Translations under genes and position numbers: made by a program
NCBI RefSeq assembly: GCF_025947065.1
Contig: NZ_CP109994.1
Coordinates: 4,774,001 to 4,838,000, forward strand
Direction of reading: 5' to 3'
DNA: 64,000 nucleotides
DNA from: Flavobacterium sp. N1736
GTDB taxonomy: Bacteria; Bacteroidota; Bacteroidia; Flavobacteriales; Flavobacteriaceae
Part shown: positions 44,270-54,080 of the stretch, in pieces
Layout of the letters: each line of letters opens with the position of its first letter
Numbering within the stretch: position 1 is the stretch's first letter
Notes under the pieces: model-generated
What the model was told of the DNA's origin: nothing
The model's database searches: none
What the model saw: only the letters and a program-made list of their open reading frames with translations

Positions 44270-44350
44270 AGCTATTTCCTGCCATCCACTATATCTTTAC
44301 TTTCCTAAAGAAGGAAAGCAAAGGATGCCGCTTCTGTCAGGGCTAAGGCA
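44270..44350. repeat. Candidate interspersed hairpin element
   Basis: CTTTACTTTCCT pairs with AGGAAAGCAAAG (one mismatch) with loop AAAG. It is flanked by near-complementary CCATCC and GGATGCC, and followed by a GC-richer CAGGGCTAAGGCA. It does not end in a T run. The composition differs from the AT-rich surroundings and resembles short interspersed elements of Flavobacterium intergenic DNA, from memory only. Confidence 0.45.
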
Positions 44351-44378
44351 TTTGGTTTAATAGAAACTTTATTGTTCA

Positions 44379-44733
44379 ATATTCTTTGCTGCAAACTATA
44401 GTTTATACTGCAATGTTTTCATTTCGACTTTCTTTTACAATTTTATTACTTTAGAAGAGAATAAATCCAGTTACAATAAAAGGCAAAATATACACTAATA
44501 TATTTTGCCTTTTTTTATTGCCTAAAAAAAGACTACCTCATTTGTTTTATGTGAGTTTAAATTTATTCTTATTTATTGCTCTTTCTTCATCCGATTTTCA
44601 AACATCACTTGGCTAGTAATTCTATTTGATTTACCTATTAAAGTATCAAGTTAAAATACTTTGCTGTTAACCTATAGATTTTGTTCCATCATTATATCAT
44701 ATTTCTTACTGCCTTTTCTACAATTCTACTATT
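44379..44733 (+). repeat. Diverged duplication of about 75 bases
   Basis: 44379-44453 and 44656-44733 share CTTTGCTG, a central ATAG, CATTTC or close forms, and CTTTT-ACAATT-TA-TA in the same order. The similarity is partial and found by eye. Confidence 0.35.
44477..44516. terminator. Orphan terminator-like hairpin
   Basis: AAGGCAAAATATA pairs with ATATATTTTGCCTT, followed by seven T. It lies 210 bases beyond the adhesin's own terminator and no ORF ends at it, so a short RNA from 44265-44477 is possible. Confidence 0.6.
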
Positions 44734-44739
44734 TGCAAT

Positions 44740-45114
44740 AAATGCCTTTATCTGTCAAACTAAAAACTTTTAAAGGAGCAATTACATCCTTAATAGTTGC
44801 AATATTTGAATAACTAAATAACGGCATCCCTTGGATCTAAAGGGATTCAGGGTATTTATCCGCAATAGTTTTGCAATCAGCGTATTATGCTTTCTGCTTC
44901 TTTTTTATCCAAAACAGCAATCATTTATCACAATGATTTTTTATGAGAATTTTAAAAATTAAGCAATGAGTGAATTATGGCCGATTGTTTTTTAAAAATG
45001 GCATTAGTTTAAAAATTAGAAAATGAAATTAAAAAGTAATTAAAAAATGAGTTAAAAACAAAAAAAATGGATGAGGAGAAAATTAGCAAAATGAATTAAA
45101 AACTAAAAACAGAA
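44740..45114. other. Gene-free leader of the second adhesin
   Basis: No gene seen. It contains a 7-bp hairpin ATCCCTT/AAGGGAT (44826-44846). Closer to the start is a run of A-rich near-repeats of AAAATGA-TTAAAAA type. No TAnnTTTG match was found. Confidence 0.4.
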
Positions 45115-48100
45115 ATGAAGAGAAATAAAATAAAAATGAACAAAAATTTACTTATCGTATTAGCCTTTCTTTTATTTAATATAGGATACGGGCAAACATT
45201 AAAAACATGGACAGGAGCTACGAGTTCTGCCTGGGAAGAAGGTTCGAACTGGGATACTGGAAATGTACCTACACCTCTTGATGATGTACTAATAACAAAT
45301 GCCGATAATCAGCCTGAAATATCTGAATTAGGAACATCTTGTGCTGCCCTTATGTTGACAAATTCAACTTCAGGTAGTGTTGTTGTTCTTACTGTAAAAA
45401 CAGGATCGTTTTCTACAGCATCAATAACAATGAACAATACCGGAGGTGATGCAACCAGCGATTGTAGTTTAAAAATTGAGGGTGGAACAGTAAGTGTAAC
45501 AGGAAATATTGTAATGACTGGTACCGCTCTTCAAAATGACGTGACTTTTACCGGTCTCGGAAATTTAACAATAGGAGGAATAATGAACGGCGGAACGTTA
45601 AATGCCATTGGAATGGGAACTGTAACTTATAATGGTACAGGGACACGAAATGTAGGCACATATACTTATCATAACTTAACGCTATCAGGTAGTGGTGTCA
45701 GAACCATAACTCCTGGAGTACTGGTAAACGCTACCTTTACTATGGCAGGTGCCGCAAAAGCTTCTGCTGCGCCAACTTATGGTAACAATGCTGCTTTAAA
45801 ATATAGTGCAGTATCCACCACGGCAGGTCCGGAATGGATTACGCCATTTGCTGCAAAAGGAGGAATTGAAATTATTCAAGGTAGTACGGTTGCTTTAAAT
45901 AGTCCTACTGCAGCAGAAAAAAGATTTAACGATGGAGTTCCTTTTATTATAAATGAGGAGGCTTCGTTAGCAGTAACTAATACGGAATTATATTTTGGAG
46001 GTAACTTTATCAATAACTGGGGTTCTTTAACTACTGATAAATTTGTTTATTTAACAGGTGGTGTTAATCAGACCATAGCTAGTTTTACATCTACAGAAGG
46101 TATTGCTATGATTAAAAGTGCTGGTATTGCAACTTTTATAGGAAAAATAGAGACAAAACAATTAACGATTAATGGCTTAGGAACACTTAATCTAGGCTCA
46201 GGTCTAACTCATACATTTTCTTCTGACTGGACCAGAACTCAGGGAACATTAAATGCAGGTTCCTCTATTTTAAAAATAGCAGGTAATGTAGTAGGTACTG
46301 GAGGCAGTTTTAATGCGGGAACCAGTACAGTAGAGTTTAATGGAGCAGCACAAAATTTAGGAACGGGATCACTGATATATAATAATCTTAAATTGTCTGG
46401 AACCGGAATTAAAACTTTTGGAGCTACAACTACTATAAGTGAAACTTTTTCGATATCGTCAGGAGTATTTGCTGATCTAACTGCTAATTTGGTGCATAAG
46501 GCAAAATATATAAAACTAGGAGACGCTGCTCAAGCTGGTGGATCATGGGGAAGTAAAAATTCGAACGCAGTTAATAAAAACGATTCTTATTTTATTCTTA
46601 ATAATGGTATTGTAAATGTTGGCCCTACAATAGTAGTAAATACTAATAGTATAGCAGCAATGACTTCTGTTTATGGTACGCCATCAGCACCAAAAACTTT
46701 TACTATATCAGGTACTGATATTGTTGGAGGAATTTTAGTTACTACGCCTGCAGGATTTGAAGTAAGCACAGATGGAACTAATTTTTCTAATACAATTACG
46801 ATAGGTCCAGCAGGTTATATCGCCAATACAATAGCATATGTTCGATTAAAAGGAACAATTGATGCAAAAAATTATTCTGGAGATATAGTTTTAACAAGTA
46901 CTGGTACAACTCCGATAACGATACCAATTCCAACAAGTACAGTAGATAAAGCACCGTTAAAAATCACAACAGAGAATAAGAATATAAAATATGGAGATGA
47001 AATTCCAGTTTTAACAGCAACTTATGATAAATTCGTAAATAATGATACTACAGCAAGTTTAGGCACATCCTTTAAAATTGAAACAACAGCGGTTAAAGGA
47101 AGTGCAGCAAAACAATATAACATCACATTTAGTGGAGCAAATTCATTAAACTATGATATTACTTATGGGCAAAAAGGAATCTTAACTATTGATAAAGCTG
47201 TCTTAACAATTACCACGAATAGTGATAGTAGAGCTTACGGATCAGATAATCCAGTTTTCACAGCTAATTATGTTGGTTTTAAAAACGGAGATGCAGTAGC
47301 AAGCTTAGGTCCATTATTTAAAATTGAGACTGAGGCTACAAAACAAAGTCCGGTAGAAAAATATAAAATTATAGCTAGTGGAGCAGATTCACCAAACTAT
47401 ACTTTTGATTACAAGCAAACTGGAATTTTAGATGTTTTTGCTAAAGAATTAATTATCACAGCAGATAGAGTTGAAAAAACACACGGCGAAAAGAATCCAA
47501 TTTTAACCGTAAAATATTCTGGCTTTATAGATGGAGATAACGAAGAGAGTTTGACTTTTACTAAACCTGTCATTACAACTACGGCAGTTACTGAAAGCAT
47601 AATAGGAAATTATCCTATTACGGTTAGCGGAGCAGCTTCTAAAAATTATGAAATTACATTTGTTGCTGGTATTTTAGAGGTACTTCCTTCAAGTGATGCT
47701 AATTTATCTGATATTATTGTTAATAAAGAGGACATAGTTCCAGCTTTTGATCCGGCTAAAAAAGGTTACACTATAGAGGTTCCAAATAGCACTGATTCAA
47801 TTGTAATTAATCCAATACCACACAGCCCATATGCAACTGTTGTAATGACAATTGAGGGAGTAACGATTGATCCTTTAAATCCATTAGATTTAAAAGTAGG
47901 AGATAATGTAATTAAGATTGAGGTTACAGCTGAAGATGGTATTACACAAGAAACGTATGAAATAATTGTTAAAAGAGAAGAAGCTCCTCTTTCTAATAAT
48001 TCAGGTTTAACAGATTTAGCGATTAGTGAAGGTAAGTTAGAGCCTGGTTTTACAGAAGGAAATACAGCTTATACAGCAACAGTACCTTATAATGTTGAAA

Positions 48101-49461
48101 ATATAACTGCTACGCCAGTTACAGCTGATTCTACAGCAAAAGTAACTATAGATGGAGTGGAAGTACCTAGTGGAACTGCTTCGGCAGATCTTCCATTAAA
48201 AGTTGGTGAGAATACGATTACAACCGTAGTTACAGCTCAGGACGGTACAATTACTACTTATACAGTAGTTGTTACCAGAGAAGCAGCACCTTTATCTAAT
48301 AATTCAGGTTTGACAGACTTAGCGATTAGTGAAGGTAAGTTAGAGCCTGGTTTTACAGAAGGAAATATAGCTTATACAGCAACAGTACCTTATAATGTTG
48401 AAAATATAACTGCTACGCCAGTTACAGCTGATTCTACAGCAAAAGTAACTATAGATGGAGTGGAAGTACCTAGTGGAACTGCTTCGGCAGATCTTCCATT
48501 AAAAGTTGGTGAGAATACGATTACAACCGTAGTTACAGCTCAGGACGGTACAATTACTACTTATACAGTAGTTGTTACCAGAGAAGCAGCACCTTTATCT
48601 AATAATTCAGGTTTGACAGACTTAGCGATCAGCGAAGGTACATTAAGTCCGGTTTTTGAAGAAGGAGTTACAAAATACGACACTACTGTTCCTAATGATG
48701 TTACAACTATTAAAGTAACGCCAACTACTGCAGATACTACAGCGACAGTAACCGTAAATGGAAAAGAAGTACCGAGTGGAAAATCTTCTGGTGAAATTGA
48801 TTTACAAGTAGGTAAAAATGAAATTACTACTGTAGTTACAGCTCAGGATGGAACTACAACTACTTATACAGTAATCGTTACAAGAGAGCCTTCCGGTAAT
48901 GCAGGTTTAGCAGATATTGCTTTAAGTGACGGAGATTTAAGCCCGGCATTTAATACAGATACAAAAGATTACAGAGTAGATGTGCCAAATGAAACTAATT
49001 CAATTGTAATTACACCAACTCCAATAGATCCAACTGCAAAAGTAGAAATGATCGTTGACGGTGTAACTGTTGATCCTACTGCTCCAATAGATTTAAAAGT
49101 AGGAGACAATATAATTACAGTAGTTGTTACTGCAGAAGATGGAACAAAAGAAACGTATACAGTTATTGTAAACAGAGCAGATGAAGGACCACAAGCAATT
49201 GTGCCAACAAATGTAATAACTCCAAACGGAGATGGTAAAAATGACTATTGGATAATTGACGGTCTGGATAAATATCCAAATAATTCAGTTAAAGTTTTTG
49301 ACAGAGCAGCAAGATTGGTGTATTCTAAAAATAATTATAACAACGATTGGGATGGTACTTTTAAAGGATCTCCGGTTAATGAAGATACTTATTACTACCT
49401 AATTGATTTAGGAAATGGTTCACCTAAAATGAAAGGATTCATTTCAATCATTAGAAACTAA
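45115..49461 (+). CDS. Giant T9SS cargo protein with MBG and cadherin-like repeats and a type B (gliding) sorting domain
   Basis: 1448 residues (start at 45115, or the internal ATG at 45136). Signal peptide cleaves near GYGQ-TL. Residues about 27-600 are Gly/Thr/Asn-rich beta-helix-like sequence. From about 613 come three MBG-type units (KITTENKNIKYGDEIPVLTA). About five cadherin-like beta-sandwich units follow from about 861 (LKVGDN-I-VTAEDGT). The C-terminal 85 residues (VITPNGDGKNDYWIIDGLDKYP) are the gliding-motility-associated type B sorting domain, as in SprB. The next gene is PorP/SprF-like, the class of partner such cargo needs. Probably a surface adhesin. Confidence 0.9.
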   Translation: MKRNKIKMNKNLLIVLAFLLFNIGYGQTLKTWTGATSSAWEEGSNWDTGNVPTPLDDVLITNADNQPEISELGTSCAALMLTNSTSGSVVVLTVKTGSFSTASITMNNTGGDATSDCSLKIEGGTVSVTGNIVMTGTALQNDVTFTGLGNLTIGGIMNGGTLNAIGMGTVTYNGTGTRNVGTYTYHNLTLSGSGVRTITPGVLVNATFTMAGAAKASAAPTYGNNAALKYSAVSTTAGPEWITPFAAKGGIEIIQGSTVALNSPTAAEKRFNDGVPFIINEEASLAVTNTELYFGGNFINNWGSLTTDKFVYLTGGVNQTIASFTSTEGIAMIKSAGIATFIGKIETKQLTINGLGTLNLGSGLTHTFSSDWTRTQGTLNAGSSILKIAGNVVGTGGSFNAGTSTVEFNGAAQNLGTGSLIYNNLKLSGTGIKTFGATTTISETFSISSGVFADLTANLVHKAKYIKLGDAAQAGGSWGSKNSNAVNKNDSYFILNNGIVNVGPTIVVNTNSIAAMTSVYGTPSAPKTFTISGTDIVGGILVTTPAGFEVSTDGTNFSNTITIGPAGYIANTIAYVRLKGTIDAKNYSGDIVLTSTGTTPITIPIPTSTVDKAPLKITTENKNIKYGDEIPVLTATYDKFVNNDTTASLGTSFKIETTAVKGSAAKQYNITFSGANSLNYDITYGQKGILTIDKAVLTITTNSDSRAYGSDNPVFTANYVGFKNGDAVASLGPLFKIETEATKQSPVEKYKIIASGADSPNYTFDYKQTGILDVFAKELIITADRVEKTHGEKNPILTVKYSGFIDGDNEESLTFTKPVITTTAVTESIIGNYPITVSGAASKNYEITFVAGILEVLPSSDANLSDIIVNKEDIVPAFDPAKKGYTIEVPNSTDSIVINPIPHSPYATVVMTIEGVTIDPLNPLDLKVGDNVIKIEVTAEDGITQETYEIIVKREEAPLSNNSGLTDLAISEGKLEPGFTEGNTAYTATVPYNVENITATPVTADSTAKVTIDGVEVPSGTASADLPLKVGENTITTVVTAQDGTITTYTVVVTREAAPLSNNSGLTDLAISEGKLEPGFTEGNIAYTATVPYNVENITATPVTADSTAKVTIDGVEVPSGTASADLPLKVGENTITTVVTAQDGTITTYTVVVTREAAPLSNNSGLTDLAISEGTLSPVFEEGVTKYDTTVPNDVTTIKVTPTTADTTATVTVNGKEVPSGKSSGEIDLQVGKNEITTVVTAQDGTTTTYTVIVTREPSGNAGLADIALSDGDLSPAFNTDTKDYRVDVPNETNSIVITPTPIDPTAKVEMIVDGVTVDPTAPIDLKVGDNIITVVVTAEDGTKETYTVIVNRADEGPQAIVPTNVITPNGDGKNDYWIIDGLDKYPNNSVKVFDRAARLVYSKNNYNNDWDGTFKGSPVNEDTYYYLIDLGNGSPKMKGFISIIRN
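47992..48597 (+). repeat. Two nearly identical 303-bp tandem copies
   Basis: The units 47992-48294 and 48295-48597 differ at a few bases only, with one visible residue change (NTAYTA to NIAYTA). A third, diverged unit starts at 48598. Each encodes one 101-residue cadherin-like domain. Confidence 0.9.
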
Positions 49462-49529
49462 GAATCTAGAGCAAAAGAAACTAAAAATAGTAAAAGTGGT
49501 TAGAAGACAACCACACAGACATCAATACA

Positions 49530-50432
49530 ATGAAGATAAAATCAATAAAAACAGTCTATTTACAGGCAATTTTGTTCCTGCTAATAGTAGGAACAAACTC
49601 CGCAAATGCGCAGTTAACAGAATACGAGGCCATGTATTTTCAAAATCAGTATATTAATAACCCTGCTATGGCAGGGTTAGAGGAAGGGGCAAAACTGAAC
49701 TTAGGATACCAAAGACAATGGGACGAAGTTCCGGGGAATCCGATATTGATGAATGCAACTTTTGAATACAATTCTGGAAACAGAACCGGACTTGGATTAA
49801 ATGTAACAAGCGACAGAGCCGGTTTAATTAACAGAACAAGAATAATGGGAACCTATGCTTATCATTTGCCAATAGGAGCAGAAGAAAAGCTTCATTTCGG
49901 GATATCTGCAGGAGCAAAATTTGCTTCAATTGATTATGGTAAAGTGATAGGTGATAAAGATGATGCTGTTTTGCAAAATTTTAATGAAGGAGTAAAATTA
50001 GATGGAGATTTAGGTATTGCATATACCGACAGATTATTGACAGTTCAGGCATCAGTGCCAAAACTTCATAATTTGTTCTATGAAAATGATAATGGTGTGC
50101 AAAATTACGCAGATCGCTCTACTTTTTATTCAGCCGTTAGTTACAAGATATTATTATCAAATTACGATGAAAACTTAAATATTGAGCCATTAGTTGCGTA
50201 CAGAGGTATTAAAGGACACAAAGATATTTTAGACATGGGTGGAAGATTTAATTTTCCGGATTACAAGATGAATATATCTGCATTTTACCACACCAATAAA
50301 ACTGTTTCGACAGCATTTGGAATTTCAGTTGATGATTTAGGTATTTTCCTTGCTTACTCTAAATATTTTGGAAGTTTGGGCGCTTATGCAAACAATACTT
50401 TTGAAGTTGGATTGAATTATAAAATAAAATAA
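49530..50432 (+). CDS. PorP/SprF family outer-membrane protein
   Basis: A 300-residue beta-barrel protein. A signal peptide (cleavage near ANA-QL) is followed by the family hallmark YFQNQYINNPAMAGLEEG and barrel strands, ending in GLNYKIK. SprF-like proteins associate with type B sorting-domain cargo during type IX secretion. The gene begins 69 bases after the giant cargo gene with the type B domain, so the two probably form a cargo/partner pair. A terminator follows. Confidence 0.92.
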   Translation: MKIKSIKTVYLQAILFLLIVGTNSANAQLTEYEAMYFQNQYINNPAMAGLEEGAKLNLGYQRQWDEVPGNPILMNATFEYNSGNRTGLGLNVTSDRAGLINRTRIMGTYAYHLPIGAEEKLHFGISAGAKFASIDYGKVIGDKDDAVLQNFNEGVKLDGDLGIAYTDRLLTVQASVPKLHNLFYENDNGVQNYADRSTFYSAVSYKILLSNYDENLNIEPLVAYRGIKGHKDILDMGGRFNFPDYKMNISAFYHTNKTVSTAFGISVDDLGIFLAYSKYFGSLGAYANNTFEVGLNYKIK

Positions 50433-50493
50433 AGAATTTGAAAAAAGCATATAAGTTCTTTAGTAGAGGAAAGAATTTAATATGTTTTCAAAC

Positions 50494-50528
50494 AAAAGCC
50501 AGTGATATAATTTCACTGGCTTTTTTGG
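50494..50528 (+). terminator. Terminator of the adhesin-sprF-like operon
   Basis: AAAAGCCAGTGA pairs with TCACTGGCTTTT, then T. Confidence 0.9.
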
Positions 50529-50653
50529 TTTTGACATATTTTAAATACGTATCATCTATTTGTATTCTCTTCTTCTATTCCCATAGTGAGTCTGTCGTCA
50601 AGTTATAGATTTCAAAAATATATACCATTCAAAATCAGACTTCGGCAAAACCT

Positions 50654-51400
50654 TTATTCTTCAAAAACTTTTTCAGTATCAACAGGATTATTCTCCTGAT
50701 ATAATTTTTTACCAATCATACCTTTATCACCAAGAGCCCGTCCTTTTATCAGCCATGCAATTCCGAAAGCAAAAAGAGCAAGCGCCTCAAAAAGTAAAGT
50801 TGAATACGTAAACAATTTCAAGGTTTCGGAAACAGGAACCATAACCACAAAAACAAGTATCGAATAACCGCAAGATCTGTAAATATTATTCTCGTTAAGA
50901 ATGCTTTTAGGATCTCTCGTTTCATTTTTCTGACCAATCGTAAAAACGTTAATCGACAATAAAGCCATGATTAAAAACAGTAAAGCTGCAAAACTATAAT
51001 GAAGCCATCCCAGCCATTTTTCAGGATAAGGAATCAGTGTGTAAATTTTAATCGCAAAATCATCCGGATTCATTGGAATTAACGCTACACCAATAGCCAT
51101 AATTCCGGCGATATTAGTTAGCAAGTTATCATTTTTCCAGATCGAAGCATTGCTGGTACCTTTGTAGCAAATCAAAAATAAACCAACAGCACACAAAGTT
51201 CCTGTGAAAATTTCCCTGAGATTAGTGAAATAATAATGACTAATTGAAGGCTGAACCTGTGTTTTGAAAAAAGAAATAAAAGACAAACCAACCAAAAGTA
51301 TCGGCATGCTTATTCCTAAATAACCAATGGCACGCCTGATTCTTCTGTAAGTAAAAATATCATCGCGCTCGATTTCGATTTCTGTGTTGTTTATTCTCAT
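50654..51400 (-). CDS. Integral membrane protein of unknown function
   Basis: A 248-residue protein with about six predicted membrane helices (residues about 27-47, 67-85, 98-115, 136-155, 176-195 and 203-220) and charged ends. The MGVALIPM-like helix followed by LHY resembles membrane proteins of the DUF998 type. The assignment is not certain. It lies 48 bases after the Mpo1-like gene on the same strand and may be co-transcribed. Confidence 0.7.
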   Translation of the reverse strand: MRINNTEIEIERDDIFTYRRIRRAIGYLGISMPILLVGLSFISFFKTQVQPSISHYYFTNLREIFTGTLCAVGLFLICYKGTSNASIWKNDNLLTNIAGIMAIGVALIPMNPDDFAIKIYTLIPYPEKWLGWLHYSFAALLFLIMALLSINVFTIGQKNETRDPKSILNENNIYRSCGYSILVFVVMVPVSETLKLFTYSTLLFEALALFAFGIAWLIKGRALGDKGMIGKKLYQENNPVDTEKVFEE

Positions 51401-51448
51401 AGACGTTGCATTAATATAGAAATCAGTTATTTTGTGTTATTTAAATCA

Positions 51449-51913
51449 CTATTTTCTCGAAAACAAATTCTCCACAACCCACGCCGGACCAATCATTAAA
51501 AATTGAAGATCTTTTAAAAACGAAGGTTTTTTGCCTTCAATATTATGTCCGTAAAATTGACCAATCCATGCGATAATAAACACGCCAATAGAGAATATCC
51601 ATAACGGTAGAAATTGCCCAATATAATAATTCACCACCAAGCAAATTGCAGAAAAAATAGCGATTTTGATTGCCATTGCAACAGATAACCGAATGTAAAA
51701 AATGAGCACAAAAAGCAAAACAACAACAGCCCAGTTTTCTATAATTGGCGCATTCAGTTTTAAAGTATTGGCGATAAAGCCACTCGGAATACTCATCAGT
51801 AATCCTACAATCGAAAAGTAAATTGCCGGAACACAAACATAGTGTATTGCTTTGTTTTTTGGGTTTTGATGACTTACGGCATATTCGTCAAACCATTGGT
51901 CTAATGTTCTCAT
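51449..51913 (-). CDS. Mpo1-like (DUF962) membrane protein
   Basis: A 154-residue, four-helix membrane protein. The N-terminal H-Q-N-P-x-N-K-x-I-H and C-terminal Q-F-Y-G-H-N-I-E motifs supply the histidines that bind iron in yeast Mpo1, a 2-hydroxy fatty acid dioxygenase of the DUF962 family. An alpha-oxidation role for 2-hydroxy lipids is plausible, since Bacteroidetes make 2-hydroxy sphingolipid-type acyl chains; that is inference. First gene of a possible pair with the downstream membrane protein. Confidence 0.85.
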   Translation of the reverse strand: MRTLDQWFDEYAVSHQNPKNKAIHYVCVPAIYFSIVGLLMSIPSGFIANTLKLNAPIIENWAVVVLLFVLIFYIRLSVAMAIKIAIFSAICLVVNYYIGQFLPLWIFSIGVFIIAWIGQFYGHNIEGKKPSFLKDLQFLMIGPAWVVENLFSRK

Positions 51914-51935
51914 TTTTTTGGGTTTAGATAGATAA

Positions 51936-51943
51936 CAAATCTA
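51936..51943 (-). promoter_or_regulatory. -7 promoter element for the Mpo1-like gene
   Basis: TAGATTTG on the minus strand fits TAnnTTTG, 22 bases before the ATG at 51913. Confidence 0.5.
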
Positions 51944-52120
51944 TTAAATTTTTCTGAGTTTGTTTTAAATCAAAAAAATATAAACATTAACCCGTTCCGG
52001 AATTAGTTAAATGAAAGGCAAAAAGTAACTTCAGGATGAAAGAAAGAACCGATACGAAAATTTAACTACGATTGTGAATATCTATTTTTAGAATTTAAGA
52101 GTTTTATTTTCTTTAAAATC

Positions 52121-52128
52121 TATCTTTG
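52121..52128 (+). promoter_or_regulatory. -7 promoter element for the DUF4494 gene
   Basis: TATCTTTG fits TAnnTTTG, 22 bases before the ATG at 52151. Confidence 0.55.
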
Positions 52129-52150
52129 GCATCCTTAAAAAAAATGAAAA

Positions 52151-52705
52151 ATGAGCGCAACTTGGTACGAATGCAAAGTAAAATATAGAAAAACAGATGA
52201 TATCGGAACACAAAAGGTTACTACAGAACCTTACTTGGTAGATGCGATATCGTATACAGAAGCCGAAAGCAGAATTAATGAAGAAATGAAGGCATATGTA
52301 AGCGAAGAATTTAAAATCACGAATATAAAAGTGGCAAATTATGCCGAAATTCATCCTTTTGAAAATGCCGATCGATGGTTTAAATCGAAAGTTACTTTAA
52401 TGGCTTATGATGAAGAAAGCGGTAAAGAACGCAAAACAAATATGTACTTGTTAGTTCAGGCAAACGATGTAAAAGAGGCGTACGACAATACGATTGCGGC
52501 AATGAAAAACACAATGGGCGACTACACAATTCCCGCAATTTCTGAATCGCCAATTATGGACGTTTTTCCATATTTTAGTGGCGAAGAAGGAGATTTAGAA
52601 CAATTAGAAAGATTTAATGCACTAAAAGCTTCTAAACCAGAAATTGTTGCCGTGGGAGATGCAGGCGAAAGCATAGAAGATCTTGTTGAGGTTGAAAATG
52701 AATAA
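52151..52705 (+). CDS. DUF4494 family protein
   Basis: A 184-residue soluble, acidic protein. The opening MSATWYECKVKYRKT and the KVTTEPYLVDAISYTEAESR stretch are the DUF4494 signature seen across Bacteroidetes, sometimes in phage-like contexts. No catalytic motif is visible and the function is unknown. The ATG at 52144 is out of frame. A bidirectional terminator separates it from the convergent TMEM143-like gene. Confidence 0.85.
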   Translation: MSATWYECKVKYRKTDDIGTQKVTTEPYLVDAISYTEAESRINEEMKAYVSEEFKITNIKVANYAEIHPFENADRWFKSKVTLMAYDEESGKERKTNMYLLVQANDVKEAYDNTIAAMKNTMGDYTIPAISESPIMDVFPYFSGEEGDLEQLERFNALKASKPEIVAVGDAGESIEDLVEVENE

Positions 52706-52724
52706 CTTATCAAGATTATAAAAC

Positions 52725-52757
52725 AAAAAAAGAGAACCTTAAAGTTCTCTTTTTTTG
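52725..52757. terminator. Bidirectional terminator
   Basis: A-rich AAAAAGAGAAC pairs with GTTCTCTTTTT, loop of about 6, with T on one strand and A on the other. Confidence 0.85.
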
Positions 52758-52796
52758 TTTTGTCGTTCCTCGAAATTACAATATCATACTTAAATT

Positions 52797-54026
52797 TTAC
52801 TTCTGATTATAATCAAAAACATTATCCCATAATTCATCAATTTGAATTAGTGCTTTGTCTAACGGAATCACTTCCCATTTTCCATTTGTTTCAGTACCAA
52901 GGCCAATATTTTTAAGTTTCAATAAAGCATCTGTTACATCAAAATCAAGATCAGTATGTAATCTTGTTTTAAACCAAGATTCAATTTGATGATCGAGTTC
53001 TTCGGCAGTTAAAGGATTCTCGCTTTTTTGTAAAAAAGCATATGCAAGAATAGTTTCTTTGAGCACTTCTTCTTCAGATGAGTTTAGCAGCGAATAAAAA
53101 GCGCCGCTATTATTTCCAAGATTTTTAAAGTACAAACTATCCGAAAGCATTTTTGAATACCTGATTTTCTTATTTATAAAATTATTGTATTGGCGAAAAC
53201 AATAAGCAGATAAAATTCCCAGCGCGATTAATCCCTGATTCAAAGATGTTTTGCTGTTGAGTAAATCGATTGTTTCGCCGGTTTCATACGCAGTATACAT
53301 ATTAATCAACGCCGGAGCTACCTTTGCACTTAATAACGAAATACCACCAAAAATCCCCGGAACCCAAAGCAGCATTTTGTCTTTCAAAGACATTCTGGGA
53401 ATGGCATTTGGAAAAATAGTTTCAAGATCGTTTTTAGGAACACGCTTAAAAATTTTTAACCCAATTGAACCCGGATCAATAGGCATTTTTCCAAGTTTGA
53501 CTTTGTTTTCTTTCAGATAATCGGCTTCGTTATAATTGAGGTAAATCATAACGCGATCATAATATTCGATCTCGATTTCTTTCTTCCAGAAAATATATTT
53601 CTTTACTTTTTCTTTGGCTTTATGACTGCCTCGAACGTACAATTCGTAATCTTTAAAAGCATTAAAATCTATAGAAAGATTTAAACCAATTAAATCAGAA
53701 TCTTTAAAAGCTTTGTCTAAAGTTTCCTTATCGATTCGGGTATAATTACCGCGCTCCAAAACCTGACGAAGCGTTTCTTTAAAAACACCAAAATCACTTT
53801 TACCAATAAAACTTTCGCGTTCTTTCAAACTCAAATCTGGATCGAATAAAGCGTAGTTTTGTTTTAAATTTCGGTTAAGATTAAAAGCTTCATAATGATA
53901 ATAATGTTCGATAATATCGAATAGTTTTTTAAAATCATCAACCTTTTTTTTGTCTTCGGTGAAAGCAGCGATTTGTTGTTCGAGTAAAAATTCCTTATTA
54001 AAGGGAATATAATGTTCTCGTGTCAT
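52797..54026 (-). CDS. TMEM143-like (DUF3754) membrane protein
   Basis: A 409-residue protein. The N-terminal MTREHYIPFNKEFLLEQ and the central IGLKIFKRVPKNDLETIFPN are the DUF3754 pattern shared with mitochondrial TMEM143. Two membrane helices (about 228-250 and 270-285) sit in the second half, and the C-terminal 100 residues resemble a winged-helix-like fold. Function unknown. Its -7 element lies 28 bases upstream. Confidence 0.82.
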   Translation of the reverse strand: MTREHYIPFNKEFLLEQQIAAFTEDKKKVDDFKKLFDIIEHYYHYEAFNLNRNLKQNYALFDPDLSLKERESFIGKSDFGVFKETLRQVLERGNYTRIDKETLDKAFKDSDLIGLNLSIDFNAFKDYELYVRGSHKAKEKVKKYIFWKKEIEIEYYDRVMIYLNYNEADYLKENKVKLGKMPIDPGSIGLKIFKRVPKNDLETIFPNAIPRMSLKDKMLLWVPGIFGGISLLSAKVAPALINMYTAYETGETIDLLNSKTSLNQGLIALGILSAYCFRQYNNFINKKIRYSKMLSDSLYFKNLGNNSGAFYSLLNSSEEEVLKETILAYAFLQKSENPLTAEELDHQIESWFKTRLHTDLDFDVTDALLKLKNIGLGTETNGKWEVIPLDKALIQIDELWDNVFDYNQK

Positions 54027-54054
54027 ATTTTGTAGGTTCTGAGGGACTAAGGTT

Positions 54055-54062
54055 CAAAGATA
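54055..54062 (-). promoter_or_regulatory. -7 promoter element for the TMEM143-like gene
   Basis: TATCTTTG on the minus strand fits TAnnTTTG, 28 bases before the ATG. Confidence 0.55.
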
Positions 54063-54080
54063 CAAAGGTTTTTTTTAAAA

